10,355 nucleotides of DNA, from contig JALSOY010000168.1 in NCBI GenBank assembly GCA_026986235.1, forward strand, positions 1 through 10,355, written 5' to 3'. The DNA comes from Caldifarciminota bacterium (lineage in GTDB: Bacteria; Hydrothermota; Hydrothermia; B15-G9; WFZT01). Below the pieces are notes generated by a model. It ran no database searches and was not told the origin of the DNA. It worked only from the letters and a program-made list of their open reading frames with translations. The position numbers were made by a program, and so were the translations under genes. This document shows positions 1 through 5,788 of this stretch, piece by piece. Each line of letters opens with the position of its first letter. Position 1 is the first letter of the stretch.

Positions 1-265
1 ATGAATAAAGTATTTAGCATGCCTAATTACTACCGTCCTATATAGTTATCCAAAATCCTGCTCCTGAAATGGAGATTCTCAAACCTCTATCTCCCATTGG
101 ATCCCGATAATACTCTCAAAAATCTACAGAAGAAGTTCTCCAGGAGAAGTTGCATTCTCCCCTCGACATCCCTTCCACCACAGCACCTCTGATAAAATTT
201 CCACAACGACACTTACCCTCATTATCTGAAAATCGGGGAAAAATATCTTTTCAAACTACAACACT
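1..265. other. AT-rich stretch without a recognisable gene
   Basis: This stretch lies downstream of the barrel gene. I see no convincing coding sequence on either strand. The best minus-strand frame, with an ATG at 222-220, is open for only about 33 codons, lacks a Shine-Dalgarno sequence and meets in-frame stops. A short inverted repeat TTCTCC-A-GGAGAA lies at 136-148. At the left end of the barrel gene a weak hairpin (TTTAGA/TCTAAA on the minus strand, about 265-283) overlaps the stop codon, but no T-run follows it, so it is not called as a terminator. Decayed coding sequence cannot be excluded. Confidence 0.5.
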
Positions 266-2050
266 TTAGAATTTCACTCTAAAACTCAGCATGGGAACAG
301 GATATTTTATGTCGTATATCTTCTGCTTGCTGGAAAACAGATTATAAATCCCTGCATACACTGTGGCAGGATGAGTTCTAATTTTGAAATCCCGTACATA
401 CATCATATCCAGGCGAAAAGAAACCGGCTCTCTTTCCCCTGTAATAAGGTAGATCGGAAATCTATCAACAACTCTTATCAAAAAGTAGACACCTTTTCCC
501 CATTTTCTTGTCACCATCAGGTCTGCATTTACCCCATAATCGTGTGAGGGACTTTTTGAATACATACCCCATAAACTCAGTGCAACTCCAGACTTCTCCC
601 CAATCCTCCGAACAAGTTTTCCATATAACCCATAGCCATAAAGGGAATCAGTTAAGTTCTTTCTGAAAAATGTCATAAATACCGTATTTTCCATGTTTAT
701 CCCAAAAAGTGTATAAAAAGTCCTCCTCCTTATGTCGAGTCTCTGTGGAAAATTCTTGTCCTTCTTGAAAAGCTTGAAAAACTGATTGGTCGTACCTACC
801 GATAAATTTATATAGCCACTCATGCGGAGTTTTATACCCGGGTACACCCACGAAGAATTCCATACCCCTTTACCCGTAAAATACATCCCCTGATATACCG
901 CATCTGCAAATGGAGCAATATAAAAGGATCTGAATCTCAATGGAACCCACACCCGGCCGATTAAAGCTCTTCTTCTGTAAAAACTTTCAAGAGTAAAATT
1001 CCCGTTTCCGGTTTCTAATTCCCCCTTATACCTTACATACTCCTCCACAAGATTCAACTTCCATTTTATAAATTTCCATCCCGTCAAAGCTCCTGCCGTG
1101 ATGAATCCTTCATCCACTTTTTCAAGTGGAACTTTGTATTTATAAAATGAGGCGGCTATATAAGATGAAAAGTTGCCTGTGCTCAACTTTACCCCAAAGT
1201 CCAGAATCTTTGTGTTCTCTGGTTCATATTCGCCTCTGATATCCACCATTTCACCTAATCCAAAGCCAGTGAACAAAAAATTTCCGGCAATCCTCTTGTA
1301 AAACACATCAATGTGACCTATTCTACTCCTCCCTCTGGAAGAAAGCATGATTAATGGTGAGAGCGTATATACCTGGATACCACCTGACATCATAGGTCCT
1401 CCGTAGGAATAGCTTATTGTACCAAGAGGATCAAAATAAAGAAAACTACCATCTCCTCCTGAAGGTAACCTGACATCCACATGAGAAGAGGTCGTCCATC
1501 CTATTTCTTCTGGAATATCGAGTAGATAAAACCGGATTTTTCTCACAAGTGGTAAGGGAACGAGAGAATGAGGGTAAATAGGGAGAGCAATCACAGGCAT
1601 TCCCTCGATTGAAAGCATATTCTCCCCCGGTTTACCAAGTGCAGCCGAATAATCAAGATCATTTGATGAAATTTCATCAAAACTATAGACAAAAGGGAGG
1701 GTCTTCACGAAAATAACCGGATCCTGTATCAACGGCATCGGTTGTAAAGAAAAATCCCTGTTGTTAACCGTCATAAATGACCTGATCGAGCTCTTTGGAG
1801 TGGAAATGACGGTATCAACCGTGTAAAGCTTGAGCTTTAAAAACACAATAGTGTCCCCAACATTTAAAATTGTATCGAGATCCCTATATCCATAAACTTC
1901 AACCCTTATCCTGTGCCATCCGGGAGATATTTCTGTGGTCACACAAGAATCAGACTCTACGATCCTTTTTTGACCATCGATCTTAATTAACCCAGTAACT
2001 TCATGACCAAAACAAATTTTAAATGATATTAAAAAGACTAATAGATTCAT
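266..2050 (-). CDS. Short TonB-dependent-receptor-like outer membrane beta-barrel protein
   Basis: The product is 594 aa and probably sits in the outer membrane. Residues 1-15 form a short hydrophobic signal-like segment with little N-terminal positive charge. Residues about 17-80 look like a CarboxypepD_reg-like beta-sandwich (GWHRIRVEVYGY followed by a strand-rich KLKLYTVDTV stretch). Residues about 95-197 match the layout of a TonB-receptor plug: QDPVIFVKTLP, then GENMLSIEGMPV where receptors have an RGG...DNxLLDGxPV stretch, then VRKIRFYLLDIPEEIGW and SSHVDVRLPSGG. The RGG itself is not kept. The remainder alternates aromatic and polar residues like barrel strands and ends in FRVKF with a terminal Phe, as barrels recognised by the BAM machinery do. 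Typical receptors of this class are longer, so this is a reduced or divergent form. The ATG at 2050-2048 is the only reasonable start, since an in-frame TAA lies four codons upstream. No Shine-Dalgarno is visible, so translation may be coupled to the lipoprotein gene ending 15 bp upstream. The substrate is unknown, and whether it is TonB-driven or only a structural relative cannot be told. Confidence 0.72.
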   Translation of the reverse strand: MNLLVFLISFKICFGHEVTGLIKIDGQKRIVESDSCVTTEISPGWHRIRVEVYGYRDLDTILNVGDTIVFLKLKLYTVDTVISTPKSSIRSFMTVNNRDFSLQPMPLIQDPVIFVKTLPFVYSFDEISSNDLDYSAALGKPGENMLSIEGMPVIALPIYPHSLVPLPLVRKIRFYLLDIPEEIGWTTSSHVDVRLPSGGDGSFLYFDPLGTISYSYGGPMMSGGIQVYTLSPLIMLSSRGRSRIGHIDVFYKRIAGNFLFTGFGLGEMVDIRGEYEPENTKILDFGVKLSTGNFSSYIAASFYKYKVPLEKVDEGFITAGALTGWKFIKWKLNLVEEYVRYKGELETGNGNFTLESFYRRRALIGRVWVPLRFRSFYIAPFADAVYQGMYFTGKGVWNSSWVYPGIKLRMSGYINLSVGTTNQFFKLFKKDKNFPQRLDIRRRTFYTLFGINMENTVFMTFFRKNLTDSLYGYGLYGKLVRRIGEKSGVALSLWGMYSKSPSHDYGVNADLMVTRKWGKGVYFLIRVVDRFPIYLITGEREPVSFRLDMMYVRDFKIRTHPATVYAGIYNLFSSKQKIYDIKYPVPMLSFRVKF

Positions 2051-2065
2051 TTTCGTTGTTTATAG

Positions 2066-3076
2066 TTAATACGGAAGATCTATATATATCCAAATTCTTG
2101 AAGCACTTCCAGGAATATAATGTGGCCCTCCATACCTGTGTTCCATGTAGTAACCAACAAAATCGTCGTTAAATCTAAGTCCTCCATCCCTCTCCATAAT
2201 TTTAAAGTAAAATGTCTCTGATGTTACAGGATGATAAAACACTCTCCTATGAAATCCTTGAAGAAAGTCACAAGAAATGTCATCACATGTTGGTAAATAC
2301 CATCGGTTCGGATAGTCAACCTCTGCAAAATCCGTGGTATCCCTTGTATTAAATTGAGAATCATTCCAGGTGACTACATAAATCTCCATTGCACCACATG
2401 ATCCCCAAAAATATGGGTCGAAACAACGAGAGATATATAAGCCATCAATATATGGTATGAGATAATAAGATTTAAGGTCTTTTACTTCTTTTTCCGTTTC
2501 TCCCTCAGCCGTTCTAAGTATAGCAATATCGCCCTCCCACCATTCTGGTGACAGAACCAAAATAGGATAATCATTGAAGTTTTCTATGCTGATTTCTTTA
2601 GCCAATTTCCCGTTCTTATACAATTTTACCACTTTGATCTGATTTTCATCTTCCAATGGATCGAATGTAAAATATGGCTTAACTTCTCCTTTCAGCCATT
2701 TTTTATACCATTCTTCCCAAATTATCAATACAAACATTTCATTTCGAAAATATGACTTTAGCTTCTCAAAATCCTCCTTCATTCCCAGTTTCTGCACAAT
2801 GACTTCTACAGGTACTTTTCTGTCATTTCCTATCTCTGTCAATTTAAAACTTTTAATTGCATCAATGTTTGTCCCAAGTCGTTTCGATAACTCGATAGTA
2901 AAATCTTCAAGAATCTTGATATGACTTAATAGCTCAGGTTCTGTGGAAGTATTTTTTTCAACCTCATTGAGATTTCCATATTTACTGATGTTTATATTCT
3001 CAATATTAGGATTCCTTTCACAACCAACTATAATGATCCCATACATAATTACCGTAATTAAAATTGCCCTCTTCAT
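2066..3076 (-). CDS. Lipoprotein of unknown function
   Basis: The product is 336 aa. Its N-terminus is a classic lipoprotein signal: MKR, a hydrophobic stretch, then IIIVGC, with Cys19 as the predicted lipidation site. It is followed by ERNPN and a polar linker to about residue 50. Asp is not at +2, so export to the outer membrane is possible. Residues 50-130 are helix-prone and charged; residues 135-336 are strand-rich with many Trp and Tyr. Four further cysteines (218, 227, 264, 269) could form disulfides in the periplasm. The segments PILVLSPEWWEGD (171-183) and DPYFWGSCGAMEIYVVTW (220-237) loosely recall DUF3103-type secreted proteins, but this is from memory and weak. No catalytic motif was recognised. 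The start is well supported by GAGGAGGTG at 3090-3082, 5 nt before the ATG. It is the first gene of a pair with the barrel protein, which suggests the two act together at the outer membrane. Confidence 0.75.
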   Translation of the reverse strand: MKRAILITVIMYGIIIVGCERNPNIENINISKYGNLNEVEKNTSTEPELLSHIKILEDFTIELSKRLGTNIDAIKSFKLTEIGNDRKVPVEVIVQKLGMKEDFEKLKSYFRNEMFVLIIWEEWYKKWLKGEVKPYFTFDPLEDENQIKVVKLYKNGKLAKEISIENFNDYPILVLSPEWWEGDIAILRTAEGETEKEVKDLKSYYLIPYIDGLYISRCFDPYFWGSCGAMEIYVVTWNDSQFNTRDTTDFAEVDYPNRWYLPTCDDISCDFLQGFHRRVFYHPVTSETFYFKIMERDGGLRFNDDFVGYYMEHRYGGPHYIPGSASRIWIYIDLPY

Positions 3077-3101
3077 ACTTTCACCTCCTCTTTTTTATTT
3101 C

Positions 3102-3117
3102 TGATAGCGCGCTATCA
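3102..3117. promoter_or_regulatory. Perfect 16-bp palindrome, probable operator
   Basis: TGATAGCGCGCTATCA is identical to its own reverse complement over all 16 bases. It lies 25 bp upstream of the lipoprotein ATG and just downstream of the inferred -10 element (3126-3121), so it would cover the transcription start. That position suits a dimeric repressor. No T-run follows it on either strand, so it is not a terminator. A 5'-UTR hairpin is the alternative. The cognate regulator is not in the window. Confidence 0.5.
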
Positions 3118-3120
3118 ATA

Positions 3121-3148
3121 ATCATATATGCAATTTTTCCGCCATAAA
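3121..3148 (-). promoter_or_regulatory. Candidate promoter of the lipoprotein/barrel unit
   Basis: On the minus strand, TATGAT (3126-3121) matches the -10 consensus at five of six bases. It is preceded after 16 nt by TTTATG (3148-3143), a poor -35. The inferred start, near 3114, would fall inside the 16-bp palindrome. The call rests mainly on the -10 and on its position relative to the palindrome. Confidence 0.35.
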
Positions 3149-3219
3149 TGGGGTAGGAGTAAAATTCCGCTTGAATACTACTTTTTTAAACCCTTGCCTC
3201 TATGAGAAAGTCTGCAAAG

Positions 3220-3237
3220 TGTAACATTTTTGTGACA
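3220..3237 (+). repeat. Divergent first copy of the 68-bp-spaced hairpin repeat
   Basis: TGTAACATTTTTGTGACA shares the 11-mer CATTTTTGTGA (here 3225-3235) with the two better copies, and its 11-mer lies exactly 68 bp before that of the next copy. As RNA it folds into a 7-position stem with one A/G mismatch around a UUUU loop, although the outer stem bases differ from the other copies. It may be a degenerate unit; flanking similarity is weak. Confidence 0.45.
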
Positions 3238-3277
3238 GCGATTTTCGGGGAGATGGCGTAAGTTATTATAACAACTA

Positions 3278-3308
3278 AACTTACACCGTTCGCATTTTTG
3301 TGAATGGG
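3278..3308 (+). repeat. Hairpin repeat, second copy
   Basis: This 31-bp unit matches the third copy at 28 of 31 positions, including the identical 20-mer TTCGCATTTTTGTGAATGGG (3289-3308). As plus-strand RNA, 3286-3294 pairs with 3299-3307 in a 9-bp stem with two G-U pairs around a UUUU loop. On the minus strand the G-U pairs become A/C mismatches, so any structural role favours plus-strand RNA. Confidence 0.7.
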
Positions 3309-3345
3309 ATCTCGTGGAAGAAAACCTAAATCCTGATTACATCAC

Positions 3346-3376
3346 AACTTGCACTATTCGCATTTTTGTGAATGGG
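3346..3376 (+). repeat. Hairpin repeat, third copy
   Basis: This is the same 31-bp unit as the second copy, shifted by exactly 68 bp, with the shared 20-mer at 3357-3376. The three differences are all transitions. The two that fall in the stem (C-G to U-G and G-U to A-U) both keep the 9-bp pairing of 3354-3362 with 3367-3375. The spacing leaves 37 bp between units, a CRISPR-like geometry. However, there are no cas genes in the window and the repeat lacks a typical CRISPR end. Confidence 0.7.
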
Positions 3377-3468
3377 CATTTGTCTTTCCCCGATGGGAAA
3401 CATCCCCCTGATTATTTTCTCAGAGATTGTCGCTTTTCCCCCAACCGACGCCGTGTTTACAAATTGTC

Positions 3469-3490
3469 TCAGGCCTTGTTCCACGCCTGA
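3469..3490 (+). promoter_or_regulatory. Inverted repeat in front of ridA
   Basis: TCAGGC (3469-3474) and GCCTGA (3485-3490) form a perfect 6-bp inverted repeat separated by 10 nt, about 35 bp before the ridA start. It could be an operator with half-sites about one helical turn and a half apart, or a leader hairpin. No T-run follows it. It overlaps the weak promoter candidate at 3476-3504. Confidence 0.35.
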
Positions 3491-3504
3491 ATCTGCATTA
3501 AACT
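3476..3504 (+). promoter_or_regulatory. Weak candidate promoter of the ridA operon
   Basis: TTGTTC (3476-3481), a 17-nt spacer and TAAACT (3499-3504) match the sigma-70 consensus at three and four of six bases. Transcription would begin near 3511, leaving a leader that is little more than the Shine-Dalgarno. No better promoter was found between here and the repeats. Confidence 0.25.
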
Positions 3505-3524
3505 CAATAAAAAGGAGGTGAGTG

Positions 3525-3896
3525 ATGAAGGAGATTAAAACAGATAAGGCTCCAGGTGCAATTGGACCTTACTCTCAGGCCATTGATACGGGAGATTTTG
3601 TTTTCCTCGCAGGTCAGATAGGTATAAATCCTGAAACTGGTGAACTTGTTGAGGGTATCGAGAATCAGACCGCTCAGGTGATGGAAAACATCAGGGCAGT
3701 CCTCAAAGCCGCAGGCCTGGATCTCTCAAATGTTGTGAAGACCACAATATACCTAACAGACATGGAAAACTTTGCAACTGTAAACAAAATATACGGCAGC
3801 TACTTCAACCCTCCGTATCCGGCGAGATCAACGGTGGCTGTTAAAACCCTGCCCAAGGATGCCCTTGTGGAAATTGAGGTTGTGGCAAAGAGATGA
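3525..3896 (+). CDS. ridA: RidA family 2-iminobutanoate/2-iminopropanoate deaminase
   Basis: The product is 123 aa, the usual length for the YjgF/YER057c/UK114 (RidA) family. These small cytoplasmic trimers hydrolyse reactive enamine/imine intermediates, such as 2-aminoacrylate made by PLP enzymes, to 2-oxo acids and ammonia, protecting PLP enzymes from damage. Family marks are near textbook: GAIGPYSQA at the N-terminus, FLAGQIG, the NVVKTTIYLTDM segment, and PARSTVAVKTLPKDALVEIEVVA at the end. The Arg at about residue 101 binds the substrate carboxylate and the C-terminal Glu region lines the active site. An in-frame GTG lies one codon upstream at 3522. The ATG at 3525 is preferred because it sits 6 nt after GGAGG (3514-3518), whereas the GTG would be only 3 nt away. 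The stop overlaps the buk start as ATGA, so the two are translationally coupled. Confidence 0.95.
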   Translation: MKEIKTDKAPGAIGPYSQAIDTGDFVFLAGQIGINPETGELVEGIENQTAQVMENIRAVLKAAGLDLSNVVKTTIYLTDMENFATVNKIYGSYFNPPYPARSTVAVKTLPKDALVEIEVVAKR

Positions 3897-4999
3897 AAAA
3901 TTTTAAGATCCTCGTCATAAACCCCGGTGGTGGTTCCACCAAGGTGGCAATTTTTGAAAACGAGACCGAATTGAGGGCAAAGAATATCCGCCACTTGCCA
4001 GAAGATCTTGCAAAATTTGACACCACTCTCGATCAACTCCCCTATAGGACCGCACTTGTAAAGGAACTTCTAAAGGAATCCGGTCTTGAGGTTACAGACC
4101 TTGATGCCGTGGTCTCCCGTGGCGGCGCATTCCTGCCCCTCGAATCAGGAACATACCTGATTTCTGAAAAATTAATTCAGGATGTTAAAGGCGGAAAAGT
4201 ACAGACAGACCATGCATCCAACCTTGGTGTTCTTATAGCTGGTGAACTTATAAAAGGTACGAATATTCCTGGATTTTTCGTGGATCCCGTTAGTGTTGAC
4301 GAGTTCGACGACATTTCGAGGCTATCGGGTTTAAAGGAACTTCCGAGGAAAAGTCTGTCGCACGCCTTAAATACCAAGTATGTGGCAAAAAAGCTGGCAA
4401 AGGAGGTGGGAACTCCTTACGAAAAACTCAGGCTCATAGTTGCTCACCTCGGCACCGGAATTTCCATTTCACCTCACAGAGATGGGAGAATGTTTGATGT
4501 AAACAATGCCAATGACGGAGGCCCATTTTCTCCTCAGAGAGCCGGATCTCTCCCTACGACCGGTCTTATTGAGCTTGCGTTTTCGGGAAAGTACGATTTC
4601 AAATCCCTGATGAGGAAGACCATAAAGGAAGGTGGTCTGATAGATTACCTCGGTACAGACGATCTTCAGGAGGTGGAAAGGAGAATTACAAGAGGCGGTA
4701 AGTATGCGGAACTCGTTTACAGAGCCATGATTTATCAGATAGCGAAAGAAATAGGGGCCATGGCTGCCGCACTTCAGGGAAGAGTTGACTACATAATTAT
4801 TACAGGTGGGATGGCGCACTCTGACATGCTCGTTGAAGCTTTGAAAGAGTATATTTCCTGGATCGCCCCCGTCAGAGTTTTTCCAGGTGAGAACGAGATG
4901 ATTGCCCTCGTGGCCGGCGTATTGAGGGTGTTGAGAGGTGAAGAATTAGCCAGGGAATACACAGGTGAGGGTTTCAAGAACATTCAAGCTGACGGTTGA
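3893..4999 (+). CDS. buk: Butyrate kinase (or branched-chain fatty acid kinase)
   Basis: The product is 368 aa, typical of the family. This ASKHA-fold (acetate-kinase superfamily) cytoplasmic enzyme interconverts butyryl-phosphate plus ADP and butyrate plus ATP; relatives prefer isobutyrate or other branched acids, and specificity cannot be read here. Visible motifs in order: phosphate-1 loop NPGGGSTKVAIF (10-21; NPGSTSTK is the commoner form), VVSRGGAF (73-80), DPVSVDE (131-137), HALN (157-160), HLGTGISIS (185-193), DVNNANDGGPFSP (202-214), adenosine-binding IITGGMAHS (302-310) and PGENEMIALVAGVLRVLRGEE (331-351). The start overlaps the ridA stop by 4 nt, and the 3' end overlaps truA by 35 nt. 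The usual partner, phosphotransbutyrylase (ptb), is not in the window. Pairing with ridA hints at 2-oxo acid or branched amino acid catabolism, but that is inference from neighbourhood only. Confidence 0.93.
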   Translation: MKNFKILVINPGGGSTKVAIFENETELRAKNIRHLPEDLAKFDTTLDQLPYRTALVKELLKESGLEVTDLDAVVSRGGAFLPLESGTYLISEKLIQDVKGGKVQTDHASNLGVLIAGELIKGTNIPGFFVDPVSVDEFDDISRLSGLKELPRKSLSHALNTKYVAKKLAKEVGTPYEKLRLIVAHLGTGISISPHRDGRMFDVNNANDGGPFSPQRAGSLPTTGLIELAFSGKYDFKSLMRKTIKEGGLIDYLGTDDLQEVERRITRGGKYAELVYRAMIYQIAKEIGAMAAALQGRVDYIIITGGMAHSDMLVEALKEYISWIAPVRVFPGENEMIALVAGVLRVLRGEELAREYTGEGFKNIQADG

Positions 5000-5702
5000 A
5001 TACGACGGCAGCGGCTTCTGGGGATGGCAGATCCAGCCAGATGTGAGAACGGTTCAGGGCGAGCTGAAAAAGGCAGTTTCAAAACTGATTCATGGCAGAT
5101 TCCGGATAATAGGAGCATCGAGGACAGACAGAGGTGTACATGCCACGGGGCAGGTGGCGAGCCTGCATGTGGAAGAAGCGGTTTTCTCTCCGGACGAACT
5201 CAAGAGGGCTTTAAACGCCCTGTTACCCGATGATATTTACATCCATAACCTTGAAGAAATGCCGGTTAATTTCAACGCAAGGTTTCACGCAAAGTCCAAA
5301 GTTTACCTATACAGAATTCTTCCCGACAAAAGATCACCGATAAGGCGTAAGTATGTATGGGATGGGATTAATAACTTTTCACCGGAAATTGCCAGAAGGG
5401 TTTTCAATTCTCTTACCGGGGAATTTGACTTTTCTGGTCTAATTATCGGCGATCCCAGAAAAGATACAAGATCCAGAATATCCCGTACCGTGGTGAGAGA
5501 GGTGGGTGACGAGTTTCACTTTGAAATTGAGGGTGACAGATTTTTTTATAAATTGGTGAGAATCCTCGTGGGTTTTACGGTCTCGATCGCTTCCGGAAGG
5601 GAGAGGGAGGAGGTTTTTCGGGATGCACTTAACGGTAGAAGGCCTGACATCTTCTGGATTGCGCCTCCCCAGGGTCTTACACTGCTGAAAGTTAACTATT
5701 GA
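4965..5702 (+). CDS. truA: tRNA pseudouridine(38-40) synthase TruA
   Basis: The product is 245 aa, normal for TruA, which converts uridines 38-40 of the tRNA anticodon arm to pseudouridine. The N-terminal strand FKLTVEYDGSGFWGWQIQP is characteristic. The catalytic Asp is D55 in ASRTDRGVHATGQV, where family members usually read GRTDAGVHA. Tyr116 in KVYLYRI is the conserved active-site Tyr, FFYKLVRILVG (about 197-207) corresponds to the MVRxIVG segment, and APPQGLTL lies near the C-terminus. The start is a GTG at 4965, inside the end of buk, with AGGGA (4952-4956) 8 nt upstream; no ATG fits without losing the conserved first strand. The 35-nt overlap implies cotranscription and coupled translation. 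Confidence 0.94.
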   Translation: MRVSRTFKLTVEYDGSGFWGWQIQPDVRTVQGELKKAVSKLIHGRFRIIGASRTDRGVHATGQVASLHVEEAVFSPDELKRALNALLPDDIYIHNLEEMPVNFNARFHAKSKVYLYRILPDKRSPIRRKYVWDGINNFSPEIARRVFNSLTGEFDFSGLIIGDPRKDTRSRISRTVVREVGDEFHFEIEGDRFFYKLVRILVGFTVSIASGREREEVFRDALNGRRPDIFWIAPPQGLTLLKVNY

Positions 5703-5751
5703 ATTTCCCGGCCCTTTCTGAAGAGGGTGACTTGTCTTTGATAAGATTACA

Positions 5752-5780
5752 TTGACAGGGGTTGTGGTGGCGGTTAACTT
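5752..5780 (+). promoter_or_regulatory. Candidate promoter for uvrB, possibly giving a leaderless mRNA
   Basis: A perfect TTGACA (5752-5757) is followed after exactly 17 nt by TAACTT (5775-5780), a three-of-six -10. Start of transcription about 7 nt downstream would fall at 5786-5788, essentially on the uvrB ATG at 5789, and no Shine-Dalgarno sits at a usual distance from that ATG. A weak hairpin (CCCTTT/AGAGGG, 5712-5727) lies upstream in the same 86-bp gap and might partly separate uvrB from truA. Confidence 0.4.
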
Positions 5781-5788
5781 TAATTACC

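Larger units (their letters stand above)
3077..3524. other. Divergent intergenic region with repeats and palindromes
   Basis: This gap of about 450 bp separates the leftward lipoprotein/barrel pair from the rightward ridA operon. From left to right it holds the lipoprotein Shine-Dalgarno (3082-3090), a 16-bp palindrome (3102-3117), a candidate minus-strand promoter (3121-3148), three hairpin repeat units (3220-3237, 3278-3308, 3346-3376), an inverted repeat (3469-3490), a weak plus-strand promoter candidate and the ridA Shine-Dalgarno. A frame without stops runs from 3272 to 3490. It has no ATG, and its first GTG, at 3314, would give about 58 residues. Its arginines are mostly CGN, unlike the AGA/AGG of the neighbouring genes, so it is not called as a gene. 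No tRNA or cloverleaf was seen. Confidence 0.7.

Noticed and set aside
124..222. A remnant gene on the minus strand downstream of the barrel gene
   Set aside because: It is about 33 codons before a stop, no family is recognised, and there is no ribosome site.
265..283. Terminator at the end of the barrel gene
   Set aside because: The 6-bp AT-rich stem overlaps the stop codon and has no T-run after it.
2066..3076. GWxTD-domain lipoprotein
   Set aside because: The GWxTD motif and the following IYIRYGxP-type segment are absent.
3202..3261. A 19-residue ORF with ATG at 3202
   Set aside because: It is very short, has no ribosome site and probably reflects chance within the first repeat unit.
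3210..3376. Calling the 68-bp-spaced units a CRISPR array
   Set aside because: Only two good copies and one poor one exist, they differ from each other, no typical repeat end (such as GAAAC) or AT-rich leader was recognised, and no cas gene is in the window. Kept as repeats and as a finding.
3314..3490. A 58-residue gene with a GTG start in front of ridA
   Set aside because: The ribosome site is weak, the arginine codons are unlike those of neighbouring genes, the peptide was not recognised, and the frame overlaps the repeat units.
3522..3524. GTG as the start of ridA
   Set aside because: It is only 3 nt from GGAGG, while the following ATG is at a normal distance and gives the family N-terminus.
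5762..5788. TTG at 5762 as the start of uvrB
   Set aside because: It would add an atypical WWRLTLIT lead, and the ATG at 5789 gives the conserved N-terminus.
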